DNA of 64,000 bases from Cunninghamia lanceolata (taxonomy: Eukaryota; Streptophyta; Pinopsida; Cupressales; Cupressaceae): positions 496,001 through 560,000 of the forward strand of contig BSBN01000037.1 in NCBI GenBank assembly GCA_027924645.1, read 5' to 3'. Positions 1 through 11,222 of this stretch are shown here, one piece after another. The translations under genes were made by a program, and so were the position numbers. The notes under the pieces were generated by a model. That model was not told where the DNA came from, did not search any database, and was given only the letters and a program-made list of their open reading frames with translations. Within the stretch, counting starts at the first letter, position 1. Each line of letters begins with the position of its first letter.

Positions 1-201
1 TGATGGCAACCCAATTTTGATTATAACTTCTTTTCTGCATTGCTCCCCTTGGCTGTACTACTCCCCCTTTCTCAGGCTTCCCCTTGCTCTAACTCTCCCC
101 CTTCGACATCAATGGCAAAAGGGTCTTCCAACTATCTTTGAACTTTCCATGGAGCTACAAAATAATGTTGTGGGTAGCTCCCCCTGAATATATACTTCCC
201 T
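1..201 (-). mobile_element. Copia-1 fragment: region downstream of the polyprotein
   Basis: Non-coding stretch rich in pyrimidine tracts (ctccccctt-like runs), closely resembling the stretch between polyprotein stop and 3' LTR of the copia element at 59,513-59,844. Shared phrases include a tgatggcaac start and a catcaatggcaaa phrase. In minus orientation it would run from the pol stop towards the polypurine tract. The 3' LTR of this copy therefore probably begins just left of position 1. Assignment rests on similarity within the window. Confidence 0.6.
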
Positions 202-902
202 TTAATGAACGGATGAGTGTCGGACCACTCCCAACTTTTCCCTTAAATGCTCAAATGTGTCCTTTGGAAGTGGCTTTGTAAATATGTCTGCAATCTGTTC
301 CTTTGTAGTAATATACTCCAACTTAACCCGTTCCTCTGCCACCTACTCTTTCAAAAAGTGATACTTTATGGGAATATGCTTAGCCCTTGAATGCATCACT
401 GGATTCTTCGAAATATTAATTGCACTTGTATTGTCACAAAATATGGTGATAGGATGATCATATTCTATTTTGATGTCCTTTAATGTTTGCCTCATTCACA
501 ACACTTGAGTGCGACATGATGCTGCTGCAATATATTCTGCTTCTGCGGTAGATAGGGAAACTGATGCTTTCTTTTTGCTCATCCATGATACAAGGTTATT
601 GCCAAGAAAGAACGCTCCTCCACTTGTACTCTTCCTATCATCAATACTGCTTGTCCAATCCGCATCTGTGTATGTTGCTAGAGTAAAATCTTTGCCACTT
701 GGATGGGTATCCGTTTACTACTTGAACATGTGTTTCCTTTGGTGCAGCTTGAAATCTTGCCACCATTCCAACTGCTTGCATAATATCCAGTCTTGAGGCT
801 GTCAAGTACAAAAGACTTCCAATCATTGATCTATAAAGCGTTTGGTTTGCTATAGGCGACTCATCACTCAACTTACATCTTGTTATCATGGGGGTACTGA
901 CA

Positions 903-2589
903 TGAAATGTCCCGAGTAGAGTTTTGACCAAATTTTCTGAATTTCCAAATTCCTCAATTGAAACCCTAGGACTGAATTCTGATTTCTTTATTTCAGATCT
1001 AAGCATCTACTTATACCATCCAATTATCATACCAATTGCATCATAAACAACATGCCAAATTGTACAATCAAACCCTAGTTGAATTACACAATCCACACTA
1101 GGAAGATAGCCAAAATGATGGACAAATGAAATCAGAATACTGCTGCTATGAAATCAGATTGATCAATGGCACAATTACATCAATTTGCAAGGATCTTTCA
1201 TAGCCAAATTACATCCAAAGGTTGATGTTACTAATGCAGAGATGAATGATGAATATCACATACCAATTATGATGTCAAATTGTCAAAACAAGGGAGCGAA
1301 CCTCTTCAAATCAAATCGGCCTACAATGGAATGATGAATGAAGTCATGTTGTCTTCAAATGATGGTATGTGATGCCAAAAGCTGTTGTCCAGATGTCTGC
1401 TAGCTGATCGGCCTCCTTTTGTGATGACAGATGAAGTATCAAACGATCAAAATGCAAGGCCAAACATGGGTGAACTCTTCCCAAAAATCCAGCGCACCCT
1501 AGAACAAAGAATGGGCACTCAAAGTGGTGGCAGCTAGGGTTTGTAAGTCTATGCCAAAGCTGAAAGTGAACTCACTGCTGGAGGAATCAGATCTGCCATG
1601 AAAATCGGCGCTCACAACATGGAATCCAATCTTCAAAAGGTGGCACTCAAGCATGTAATCAAACGGCTCTCTTAGATCTTCAATGTCTTCAACAAAGCCT
1701 TCAACAATGATATTCAAATCTGCAATGAAAGATAGATCTTGAATGCACAAACAAATCTTCAAATTCTCCAATGAAGTGCAAGTGTGAACTCCGTGTGAAT
1801 CCACCTCTGTGATGCAATTGGGTTTTCGTCCAATTCCACCTTCTTCCACAAGGGTTTTCGTCCTTGGAAAGTCTTGCAATACAATTGCCAAGCAAAATGC
1901 CAAAGTTGCCAAAAGTTCATGATGATGAAATGAGGCTCCGAAAACCTTATTTTATATTTGGGTTTTCTTTTTCCTCCGAGATAGGCCGACAAATTCAAAT
2001 TAAAGATTTGAATTACCTTTTTCCTCGAAGTCGGCCAAAGAACAATATTTTATTTATTTTCTTTTCTCCCAAGTGGCCGCCCAAATTCAAAAAATATAAT
2101 ATTATTTTATTTTTCCTTTCTCCCAAGTTGAGTACTCCAAATAATAATAATAAAATATTATTATTATTTCTCTTTTTTGGCCGCTCCAATTTAATAATAT
2201 TATAATAATATTATTATATTTCTTTTCCACCACTTGAGCGCTCAAATTAAATAATAATAAAATATTATTATTTAATTTCTTTATGCCGACCTTATACCTC
2301 CAATGTAGCTGCCAGAATAATATTATTTTATTCTTCAATTGGGTCACCCAAATACAAAAAACAATTATTTTATTATTTTTGGCTCTTTGATAATTAATGT
2401 AAAAATACATTAATTCATTTTCCAACTTTGCTAGTACAAGGAAAAATTAGCCGAGCCTTATAAAACAACTTTCCAAATTTCCATAGCTCAACCACTGCAT
2501 TCCCTCAATTCATGAATTAGTCTACGGGAATGAGGATAGGCTAACTCAAACTCCGGTTAGGCGATCATGCCGGAAACGGGGACATTACA
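903..2589. mobile_element. Solo LTR-1 inserted in the copia RT gene
   Basis: A 1,687-bp segment beginning TGAAATGTCCC and ending GGGGACATTACA, which are near-perfect inverted LTR-type termini. It is flanked by an exact 5-bp duplication TGACA at 898-902 and 2,590-2,594. Removing the segment and one TGACA restores the copia reading frame on the minus strand. No coding domain, primer-binding site or second LTR is visible, so it is most simply a solo LTR left by LTR-LTR recombination. A small non-autonomous element is the alternative. The superfamily cannot be told. Confidence 0.85.
2090..2420. repeat. AT-rich low-complexity tract inside solo LTR-1
   Basis: Runs of AATAAT and TATTATT trinucleotides interspersed with short GGCCGC- and TCGGCC-type phrases. 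No open frame resembles a protein. Two nearby phrases repeat the form 'tttcctttctcccaag', suggesting internal amplification within the LTR. Confidence 0.6.
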
Positions 2590-2640
2590 TGACAGAATTA
2601 CAATCTTCCATTCTGAACTTTTTCAACATCTACTACCATT

Positions 2641-3571
2641 GGAATGGTCTAGAGTTCACTCTTGTGCAAATGAAGATTTAAGTTGCAGTTTGAATGAAGT
2701 GGTTAGATGGAGTGTCGGTCACTTATGGTATATCTACCTAGGTAAGTGATATCTGTGATAAGAAGATCTATGTCAAACAATTTAAATATTGGAACCAAGA
2801 AAAGAAAGAGTCAAATCATATTGAAGTCCACGAACACCCAAATTTAGGTTAGCGGAACTTCAAAAGTACATACAGTTAAGGACCTAGGTTACGAAAAATA
2901 AATACACACTAAGGACTGATGAATTTAGAATTAACACGATTAAACCTAGAGTGTTTAAACTTGAATAATAAGAACGAAGTACAAATAGTCCCATGAAGGA
3001 GGGTCATCTCCCATGAAGGAGGGTCATCTCAAGGAAGCATGGAGAGGACAAAGAAGAAATTTGGAAACCATGACAAGAGACCAGCTATATCACATGTTAG
3101 TAGCAGGGCTCTGACCAAAGGGAGTACCTTCGAACAATTGAAATATTATAAAGCAGCCAGAAGTTTCAGTCCTTAAGTTTGCACTGTCTTTTATGTGTGC
3201 ATCCTAGCCTATATTGATATTTTTGCTTGTTTTGGTGGTTAGTAAAAGCAATAATAAGGGTTTGCAAAATATTGCAACAGAAGTGGAAGTTTCAGCTCGT
3301 TAAGCTTTTACTTTTTCTACGTTGTGCATCATATTGTGTATTATTTTGTCTTTTCTTGTGGTTAGTGAGAAGAGTAATATCTGTTTGTAAAAGGAGCATT
3401 GGGTGTTCCACAGCATGTAGTCTTCTATTCTCCTATGTAGGGTACTGTTCTTCACAATTTTTATGCTTCTGCATGAGTGGATGGCAATCTCAACTCTCTG
3501 TTTCCTGCCTTGAGAGAGAATGCAATAATTATAAAGCTGCATCTATATACCAACCAAACGTGATTTTTCAG
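2641..3571 (+). other. Intron or upstream flank of the host gene; no recognised content
   Basis: No J-domain exon, HPD motif or transposon domain was found here on either strand. It ends in a pyrimidine-rich acceptor (tgatttttcag) directly before exon 3,572. An open frame runs through 3,227-3,571 into the exon, but its residues do not resemble the co-chaperone family and I read it as intron. Confidence 0.5.
2991..3030. repeat. Exact 20-bp tandem duplication
   Basis: The unit ccatgaaggagggtcatctc occurs twice head-to-tail at 2,991-3,010 and 3,011-3,030 with no mismatch. It is a recent slippage or duplication event within intronic sequence. Confidence 0.95.
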
Positions 3572-3730
3572 AATGGCAGGTATGATGCTTCTGAGTATGG
3601 GTTCATTTTTGCCGAGGATGATTTCGAGGATCTACATGTAGAGTCAAGAAGAATAGCTTGCAAGAAATGCAGTGGTTCACACATCTGGATACATACTGAA
3701 AGAGCCAAAGCACGTGCAAGATGGTGCCAG
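3572..3730 (+). CDS. DNAJC14-like co-chaperone, internal exon 1 of 4 (start of Jiv90 region)
   Basis: The exon has 53 codons in phase 0, bounded by ...tttttcag and gtattt. It encodes a short linker (NGRYDASEYGFIF, acidic stretch) and then RRIACKKCSGSHIW and RARWCQ. In plant J-domain proteins of the DNAJC14 type, a Jiv90 (cleavage-inducing) domain follows the J domain and opens with this CKKC and RWCQ pattern; the cysteines and histidines are probable zinc ligands. The family is membrane- or ER-associated in animals, and the plant role is poorly known. The J domain should lie in upstream exons, but none is visible between here and position 1, so the preceding intron exceeds 3.5 kb. Exon assignment rests on remembered family sequence plus splice sites. 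Confidence 0.85.
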
Positions 3731-3900
3731 GTATTTTTTTTTTAATTGGATTGGACATTAATGTGTGCCTTAATGTCCTTGGGGTTTAAAGTTTTTACAT
3801 TATAGCTTCTTTGAACATGATAATTGCTCTGAAATAAAACCCAATGTTTGAATTTATCTATTCCATGCTTGGCTGTTGAAAATTGTGTTTGTATTATTAG

Positions 3901-3987
3901 GATTGCCAAGATTACCATCAAGCCAAAGATGGAGATGGATGGATTGAACAATCTGGTCAGCCATTTTTCTTTGGGATGCTTCAAAAG
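3901..3987 (+). CDS. DNAJC14-like co-chaperone, exon 2 of 4 in window (Jiv90 core)
   Basis: The exon has 29 codons in phase 0, preceded by gtattattag and followed by gtgtgcga. It begins DCQDYHQAKDGDGWIEQ and ends FFFGMLQK. This joins the RWCQ of the previous exon to give the strongly conserved WCQ-DC..(Y/F)HQAKDGDGW(I/V)EQ core of plant Jiv90 proteins. The preceding intron (3,731-3,900) is only 170 bp, while the next is 7,821 bp. The reading frame has no stop and no frameshift, which argues for an active gene and not a retrocopy. Confidence 0.9.
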
Positions 3988-6540
3988 GTGTGCGACTTCC
4001 ATTGACATGAAGTGCATGAATATAAGCCCTGTTATTGTGCTACATATTAAACTTGTTAAATATTAAATGTCATTTTTATTTAGTTTATGTTCTTTTTTCC
4101 TTGTACATAGAAGCCATAATGTTCTTTACTCATACATGGTTTTTTAGGAATTCTAATATTCAATGTTACATATGGGCTTGTAAGCATTCTAATATTCAGT
4201 TATTTTGTTTTTTTGTTAATATAGCTGCCATATTTTTTGCACATTTAGACCTTTTGTGAGTTAGTTCAAGGTTGTTTGTTTATCAATCCTATGGTCATTG
4301 GAAGGGTTAAAAAACTAAATAAGGTATCAAAGCACCTTTCATAATTTTGTTTTCTGTATTGATACTCAATTCCACCTTTAGGTATAAGTTTTGGGCTACC
4401 TTGGAATTTGTGCCAAAAGTAAAAGTTCTTTGGTAGGCTGAAAATATTTCCAAGAGAGATTTTATGTTGCTCCCGAGCATTTTCCCCCATGTCTTAAAAA
4501 CAAATTCGACCTCCAAATTGTACTTTAAGGACATCTTGAAAATGTGCAAAAAGTCAAATTATATGATTGAACTGAAACGTTTCCAACAAGAATATTTATT
4601 TTTCTTAATCATTTTTCTCAACCATCAGAAGAGTGATTTGTCCGGTAGATTGGACTTTCAGGTCACTTTTGTTTCCACATGCAAACTTGTTTGACTGAGC
4701 ATATCTTGGGCATAAAAACTGTTAAGCATTTTAATCTGCCCCTTTTAGGACACCACAAAGTGGAATGGTGTGTAAGGTAAAACCTTTCTTGAATTAGAAG
4801 GGGAAGATCCCTTGTAACAAAATACTAAACTAAACCCTAGAATCTACAAGGAAGAACTTTAGCTTTTTACAATATGCACAAGATAATTTGTGGTTCTCAG
4901 CATGCAAGACAAACAAACTAAAAAACATACCTGTCTTTTCATTCTTGAGTATGGACACAAGGCTAATCAACACTCGTACACATAGACGAGATTTTATATC
5001 TTTTGACTGATGTGAATGACCTAATCTATGACAGCTAACACATGCTCAAATCTTTCTGGCTAAAAACAGAGACCAAAAGGAATGAGTACAACACAATAAT
5101 TGAATTGGATTGAAAACAATAGACAATACTCAATTAATTGAATAATGGAAATTGCATATAAAGCTGCAGCACCCATTTTAATGAAACTGCAATACAAATC
5201 CTGCAGCAATCACTAATTTGTATTCAATACACCAAATCAACACATAAGACAGAACAAAGAGCGCGAACAACAATTCCATCAGAAAGTAGGCATAAAGTCG
5301 TCATTCCATAAAAATCTAAGTGCCAAAAGCACATATTTATAAGTTCTTTTACAATATTTTGCATGCAATTTATTTAAGATAAATAAAAAAATATACCAAA
5401 GTTCCTATGATAAAATAAGTTTGCTTGCAAACAAAGCAAGCTCAAAATATAACATTTTCTGAAATAGATCATCTAAACTGCTCAAAATATAGTTTCAGAA
5501 TAGACCTTTTAGAAGGTTATCTAAAAATATCCATCCTCCAAAAATAGCAGCAACTAAAAATAGCTGTGATAGCCTGTTTGATGTGTGAATGGTCTCTCTC
5601 AGTGACTTCGATCAAGCAATCTTGGTGACTTGAATCTGAGAAAACTCTTGTTGTCTCTAAAAAACTTGCAAATTGAAACCCTAAACTCCTTTATAGATGA
5701 CCCTTGGCAATCTATCCTTTGCTTGATAACAACAAATCATTGACCTTGAAGGGCCTTGGATGAAGAGTGAAGGAAATAATGAAATTCTCAGTTCCTTATA
5801 GTAGGAATGACTGAAACTCGCTGAATACTACTGAAAGGAAGATAAAGGATCAAAAATCGGATTATAATCCTGCTGTAGATGGTCAAAAATAGAGGCCAAA
5901 GAATGATGTGTCATTATTGAACCTGCAACAAACTCTCTCCCATAGAGTCTATGGAAAGTTGCTGAAATCTATCATGTCTTATCAAAGACTGAAAATCTGT
6001 TTGCAACTGTCATAGACAATTGTGATATCTGCAACAAAACTTGATAATGACAGAATGGCTGGGATATCTCTGTCAAAACCTGCTAGAATCAGTCTTCTTT
6101 CCTTTGGTCTGAAAATGATCGAAAACTGCTGAAAACTGCTGTATATGTGATGACTGAAAACATATGGTAACTGCTGCAAATGTTTGAGAATGAAAGATAA
6201 AGATGAAACCCACTGTTGTAACTTCTAAAAATCTGCTGCAATCATATGGTTCCCTGTGCCTTCTTGTCTGTTTTTTTATAATCCTAATTGGATATTGTTG
6301 TAGGTTTTCCTTCCTTTGAAACTGCTCTCCATTGATCTCTCTCCTCTAAGAGATCCTCTATTTTAGTTTCCACAACTTGTATCCAGAGCCATTAAACTTC
6401 TCTATCCCTGATCATGATGTGCTTGCCATGGCTTCTCTAAGCACACTCGGATCTGTAAAACCATTAAAACAATACTCACACTGCAGTCACAAAAAACCTA
6501 ACACTGCAAGAAAAGCGTCCCCTTCTACAATCTAGTCAAA
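3988..6540 (+). other. Intron (first part of 7.8-kb intron 3,988-11,808); nothing recognised
   Basis: AT-rich sequence with no open frame resembling a known protein on either strand. The stretch 6,300-6,540 carries phrases (such as a 'tccagagcc' run) that may be internal sequence of the LTR candidate immediately to its right, but no gag or pol residue can be read. Confidence 0.5.
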
Positions 6541-7162
6541 GCGTCGATACCAAATGTTGAAATAACAGGGTAAATGACACAATAGAAATATTAACTATGT
6601 AGTGATTTAATCCAATTATGATGTGATGAAACCAATGAACTTTATCAACAAAATAATGAAGATGCAAGTAGAAATCCACTTACCCCTCTAACTGTAGTCC
6701 GACACCATAGGAGTACCTGCAAAGAAACCTTTCAATCCACTATCCTATGCCTTCAATATATGGAAAAGTTGGAAACAAAAAGCCATCAAGTGGTATCCAA
6801 AACCATGAGTCCTAAACCACGAGCCATCGCAAATATCCAACACTCCTATGGTCATGGTTAAGCATCTCAGAATAGTATGTAACTCCTCTTACACATCTTA
6901 TACATCTTACACCCCTTTTACATGTCATAGATTCTATCATAACGGTCAAATTGACCAAGATCTTAATGCTAGGCACTCCATGAGGGCATTCAATGTTTGT
7001 GTCATATCCACCAAATTGGGAAGATGCTTTGTAATTCTCAATTTTGACCTTTTCGATGTAACCTCCCTATTCAACATCTTTTGATACAATATCCCAAGTA
7101 TCTTGGAGAATAAATAATTGTCCCCACCCACACATGGACGTCCCATTTTGTCCACTCCAACA
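6541..7162 (-). mobile_element. Possible decayed LTR with primer-binding-site-like edge
   Basis: At 6,541-6,552, gcgtcgatacca matches the complement of the initiator-Met tRNA primer site (gctctgatacca) at 9 of 12 positions. It is followed two bases later by TGTTGAAATAAC at 6,555. The segment could end at 7,162 in ...ctccaaca, giving TGTTG/CAACA inverted ends of a 608-bp LTR in minus orientation. No partner LTR or coding region is visible to the left, so this is tentative. Confidence 0.35.
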
Positions 7163-7665
7163 TGTTTCGAGATCTACATTATTTATCGTCTACAAAATTA
7201 AATACAATTAATCAAGACTTAGGATTGCAAGGTGAATGGCACTCCTTATCATAACAAGTTGGTGTTCATGGGTAAATAAATCCCATAGGACTAATAAATA
7301 AAAGGGCCCTGTAGGAACATACCACGTGCTCAATCTTCATGCTCATCTCTTGCATGCTATGCAAGTCCAAAGATCAAGAAATCAATTGAATCTTGTGAGA
7401 ACTTCCTTCGTATTCAAACATATCAAAAACATAGAAGAATCCTTAGAAAGGTATCAAAGTGCATGTAGATCTTTAAACTAGCTTTCAAACATTTCAAGAA
7501 CAGGTTCAATTAGAGCTCAGATGCAAAAATAATGACCTTTGGAAGATCAAGCACAAAACAAACTTGTGACACCAAATGGACATCAAATTTAACCTTTCCT
7601 CTCAAGTCGAAAAATGAACTAATTTAATGCCCAAGTAAAAAATATATATTCAGCTTAAACTAGTT

Positions 7666-7831
7666 TACATTATATTATTTTAAATATAATTTAAATATGC
7701 TCTGACTAAGTTGGCCTAATTTTTGGTTTACATTATATTATTTTGGGATATATGCTCTGACTAAGTTGGCCTAATTTTCGGTTTACATTATATTATTTTG
7801 GGATTATGCTCTGACTAAGTCAGCTTAATCT
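7666..7831. repeat. Three tandem units of about 55-64 bp
   Basis: Three head-to-tail copies start with gtttacattatattatttt at about 7,666, 7,731 and 7,786. Each contains gctctgactaagt and a following cctaat or cttaat phrase. The first unit has extra A/T bases in the middle. It is a minisatellite-like tract within the intron. Confidence 0.8.
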
Positions 7832-9133
7832 CTTTTCATGAGTAGGAATGTTGTATAAATGGAGGGCATTCCTCCCACCATTTCATCTAATTAATTGTGA
7901 TTTGATCATTTCTTTATTCAAAGTTTTCAGTGTCTCGGGGCATCAAAGGTTTCTCACCAATTCTTCCTCGTCTCTTGTTCTATTTTCATTTTCATGTATT
8001 TTGTTCTGTAATTTCAGTTGAGCAACATCACTTCATTCCTATTTCATATGGTTATCAAATCCTTCATGGTATCCAAGAGGGAATGAAACCCATAATATCA
8101 ATTCTCTACGGGGCGCTTATGATCAAATTGCACAAATCTGCCTACAGATTTGGAAATTTCGGAAAAAAGCAGCAGTTTTTCGTTTTTTGTTTTCCAAAAA
8201 TTTCTTCTTAAAGGTCATATTTTGTTTTTAGCTCTTATAACAGTCTGTTTCAGCAAGGGCATTGACTTGTTTATGAAAATGTAGTTGAACATGATTTTGT
8301 ATAATCATGTGTCAGTATGTGTAGTGCACTTCATTAAATTTTGGTTAGTACTGTTGGTATCTTGACAGTTGTGGTGAACTGACCTATATGTAAAATGATG
8401 AAGGCTGGAGAAGGGAGCCCTCATGTTTTCAGATTTTCCCTAAACCATGGTTAGTTGATACACGGTACTTATAGCAATAAATTTGCAGCTATGTCATTCT
8501 ATGTGTGCAATCTCTGAGATGTCTTTTGTTCTGTAATAGCTGTTGAGTTCTTTATTGGTATTAATGTGTGAGGCTAGAAGATAATAAGAGAAATTAAATA
8601 GTGCGGGAAGAATTCCAATAGAAGATTCAACATGTTTTAGCTGATGATCTCATTTGACAAGTTTGGATGAGGTCCTTGTCTATCAACAATTCAAAAAATA
8701 AAATACATCAAATTCTGAAATCACCTAAACAAGTTAATATTAATTAGGCGGGGATTCAAAGAGAAGTGGGATAAGTTGAATCGAAGGCATTGTTACATCA
8801 GGCACGTCATAATTTTGTTACAGAAAGCAAGCAGTCCTGTGCAAGTTTTCCTGGATACCGCAGAACATAAAATGACAAATTGTAGATGATAATCTTATTG
8901 GACAAAGAAACTTTTTGTAGATGAGGTTCACATTAGTCAAGAAAGAAAGAATATATGCAACTTTGTTATCTTATGTGCAAATTCCCCTGTTTGACATAGT
9001 AAAATTCATCCAAGGGGGCAAGAAAATGGTCCTCTCTTCTGTGTAAAAGATGAATGATGCTAAACTACTTTGTAATCCTTCTTGCATAAAGTCTTCAAAG
9101 TATTATATGATGCTTTCTTTTTTAAATTTCAGG
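7832..9133 (+). other. Intron sequence; nothing recognised
   Basis: No coding similarity, RNA gene or transposon terminus seen on either strand. The 93-codon open frame at 7,930-8,211 resembles no protein I know. Confidence 0.45.
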
Positions 9134-9262
9134 ATTCAACTGTGTAGTTTTTTGAGCCAATGTTCGTTGACCCATATTTCATTAGTAGTGGTTCACAAGA
9201 ACTCATCTTTCATGAACATGAATGGTCCACTTAGCACTCATTGCATCTAGGTGATGCTCACA

Positions 9263-9356
9263 GGGGTGAAGCATCAAGACTTGGGAGGTGACCCCATCCT
9301 AGTACTAACTCAATTCAAGCACACTTAACCATGTAGTTTCCCCCAAGATCAATCCC
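9263..9356 (-). pseudogene. 5S rRNA-like segment, copy 1
   Basis: Read on the minus strand it contains gttaagtgtgcttg and agtactaggatgggg followed by cacctcc, matching the internal promoter and 3' half of plant 5S rRNA. The 5' third is not recognisable and the control box has changes, so it should not be a functional 5S gene. Confidence 0.7.
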
Positions 9357-9598
9357 ACTTAGCTTGCTACCCTAGGTGCAAAACCTTCAGCAAGTGTTGT
9401 GTCTAATGAACGATTCGCTATGGAGCTCCTTAGCTCATTTATTTTCAAGTAGGTGGTATTTTTGTAGTGTGTCAAATTATGTGATATTTTTTTTCTAGGA
9501 TTCAACTACGTAGTTTTTTGATCAAGTTTGATTGACTCATATTTCATAAGTAGTGGTTCACATGAATTCATCTCTCATGAGCATGAATGGTCCACTTA

Positions 9599-9690
9599 GG
9601 CATCAGGGCTTCTCGGGAGGTCACCCATCCCAATACTACTCCAGCTCAAGCATGCTTAACCACATAGTTTCCCCCAAGATCAACCCCCCT
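9599..9690 (-). pseudogene. 5S rRNA-like segment, copy 2
   Basis: On the minus strand it retains gttaagcatgcttgagctgg and a gatgggtgacctcccgagaa stretch close to the 5S C-box region. Its outer edge lost about 36 bp (the gatgctcacaggggtgaa phrase) compared with copy 1. Confidence 0.7.
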
Positions 9691-9923
9691 TAGCTTGCCA
9701 CCCCATTTGCAAAACCTTTAGCAAGTCTTGTGACTTATGAACCATTCATTATAGAGCTCCTTAGCTCATCCATTTTCAAGTAGGTGGTGTTTTTGCGGTG
9801 TCAAATTTTTCAAGATTCAATTGTGTAGTTTTTTGATCAAGTTTGATTGACCCATATTTCATGACTAGTGGTTCACAAGAACCCATCTCTCATGAGCATG
9901 AATGGTCCACTTAGCACTCATTA

Positions 9924-10750
9924 TGTTATGTGACATTTTCCCCAAAATGGAAAAGAAAGTCATTTAACGAATAACCCTTTAAAATTATAAAAGGATAAAG
10001 TTTATTTAACCCTTTAAAATTAAAAGGAGATGGAAAAAAAATAAAGGATATTATGATCCTTTGGTTAAAATGGAGATAAATAAAGAATATTTATAAAAAT
10101 CCCATTTAAAAGGGACAAATTATTATGTATGTTAATAATTATTAATGATAACCTTTGTGAAAGGGTGTGATGGTTTGGAAACCACCCCTTAAGCTAGGTG
10201 AGACCTGGAAACGACATGTAGATCACTCAAGGAAGAAGGTGGTTTTGGTGGGCTATGGGCATTGGAGAAGGGGCACATGGGATGTGTCTAACTCGGGGTA
10301 CGGGGTACGCTTGAGATTGTCTTGGCCAGGGCTTATGTGCTTGGGAAGCACGTGTGTTGGTTTTGAATAAGAATTGGTTGGTTCTGAATAAGAACTAGTT
10401 CCTCTTGGAATGTGCCATAGCTATGAGGGCCAAGACCACTGAAATCTTCCTAGGGTGAGAGTGGCCGATCCAAGTGCTCAGTGATTATGATAAGTACTAA
10501 ACTTATTGTTAATAAAAGATATTAGAATTATTATATATGTTGGTTTTGATGTTAATATGATTATGTGATTATGTTATCCAATTTTCTTTGTTAATGATTT
10601 ACTCTAGAGTTCTTATTAAATTATTATATGTTGTAATTTATCTTTGATATTTACACATCATTAAATATTTATAATTAACTTAACTCTAGTGTTAACTATA
10701 ATAAATCCACTGCAAGTAGTTATTAACTAGGGGAGAAAAGTAGCATTACA
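9924..10750. mobile_element. Solo LTR-2 inserted in the 5S-derived array
   Basis: A segment of 827 bp begins TGTTATGTGACATTTTCCCC and ends GGGGAGAAAAGTAGCATTACA. These are imperfect inverted termini of LTR type. It is flanked by CATTA (9,919-9,923) and CATTG (10,751-10,755), a 5-bp target duplication with one change. Excising it rejoins the array phrase cactcattgcat. No coding sequence is present. Confidence 0.75.
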
Positions 10751-10774
10751 CATTGCATATAGGTGATGCTCACA

Positions 10775-10869
10775 TGGGTGAAGCATCAATACTTCTTGAG
10801 AGGCCACCCATCTCAATGTTTCTCTGACTCAAGCACATTTAACCATGGAGTTTCCCTGAAGGTCAATCC
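10775..10869 (-). pseudogene. 5S rRNA-like segment, copy 3
   Basis: The most diverged copy. On the minus strand gttaaatgtgcttgagtcag and gatgggtggcctctcaagaa remain recognisable as the 5S middle and 3' part. Confidence 0.6.
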
Positions 10870-11126
10870 CACTTAACTTGCTATCCCATTTGCAATGAGT
10901 GTTGTGCCTAATGAACCTTTCATTATATAGCTCCTTAGCTCATTCATTTTCAAGTAAGTGGTGTATTCACACGTGTCAAATTATGTGATGTTTTCTCTAA
11001 GATTCAATGACTTAGTTTTTTGAGTCAATTTTCATCGACACGTATTTCATGAGTAGTGGTTGACAAGAACCTATCTCTCATGAGCATGGTCCACTTAGTA
11101 CTCATTGCATCTAGGTGATGCTTATA

Positions 11127-11222
11127 GGGGTGAAGTATTGCGATTTCTCGGGATGTCACCCATCCTAGTACTACTTCAACTCAAGCACACTTAACCATGG
11201 AGTTTCCCCCAAAATTGATCCC
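11127..11222 (-). pseudogene. 5S rRNA-like segment, copy 4
   Basis: On the minus strand it holds gttaagtgtgcttgagttg and agtactaggatgggtgacat, the closest match in the array to the conserved 5S control region. The flanking 5' third is again replaced by non-5S sequence. Confidence 0.7.

Larger units (their letters stand above)
202..2640 (-). pseudogene. Copia-1 polyprotein remnant: end of RT and RNase H, split by a solo LTR
   Basis: Minus-strand Ty1/copia coding sequence ending at a TAA read from 202-204. Visible motifs are IADIFTKPLPKD near the C terminus, the RNase H tracts DDRKSTSGGAFFLG and AEAEYIAAA, and RSMIGSLLYLT from the RT-RNase H connection. Compared with the copia copy at 59,845-60,732 it has frameshifts, and about 50-60 bp is missing near 715 where the YLKGT segment should be. 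The coding sequence is interrupted by an LTR at 903-2,589 and resumes at 2,595, where KKFRMEDC can be read in phase. Homology fades by about 2,640. It is a dead fragment lying inside the host gene's upstream intron or 5' flank. Confidence 0.85.

Noticed and set aside
509..796. Plus-strand open frame of 95 codons
   Set aside because: It is the antisense of the copia RNase H coding sequence on the minus strand.
3227..3571. Open frame running into the first visible exon, possibly extending it upstream
   Set aside because: Its residues are hydrophobic and unlike the J-domain family, and a good acceptor (tttttcag) lies directly before 3,572. I read it as intron.
1..3571. J-domain exon (HPD motif) of the co-chaperone
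   Set aside because: Searched by eye on the + strand. No HPDK-like motif or J-domain helix was found, so it must lie left of the window.
7666..7831. CRISPR-like array
   Set aside because: Adjacent units without unique spacers in a plant intron; a minisatellite.
9263..11222. Functional 5S rRNA genes
   Set aside because: The 5' third of 5S is missing and the control region is altered in each copy; these are derived or pseudogene segments.
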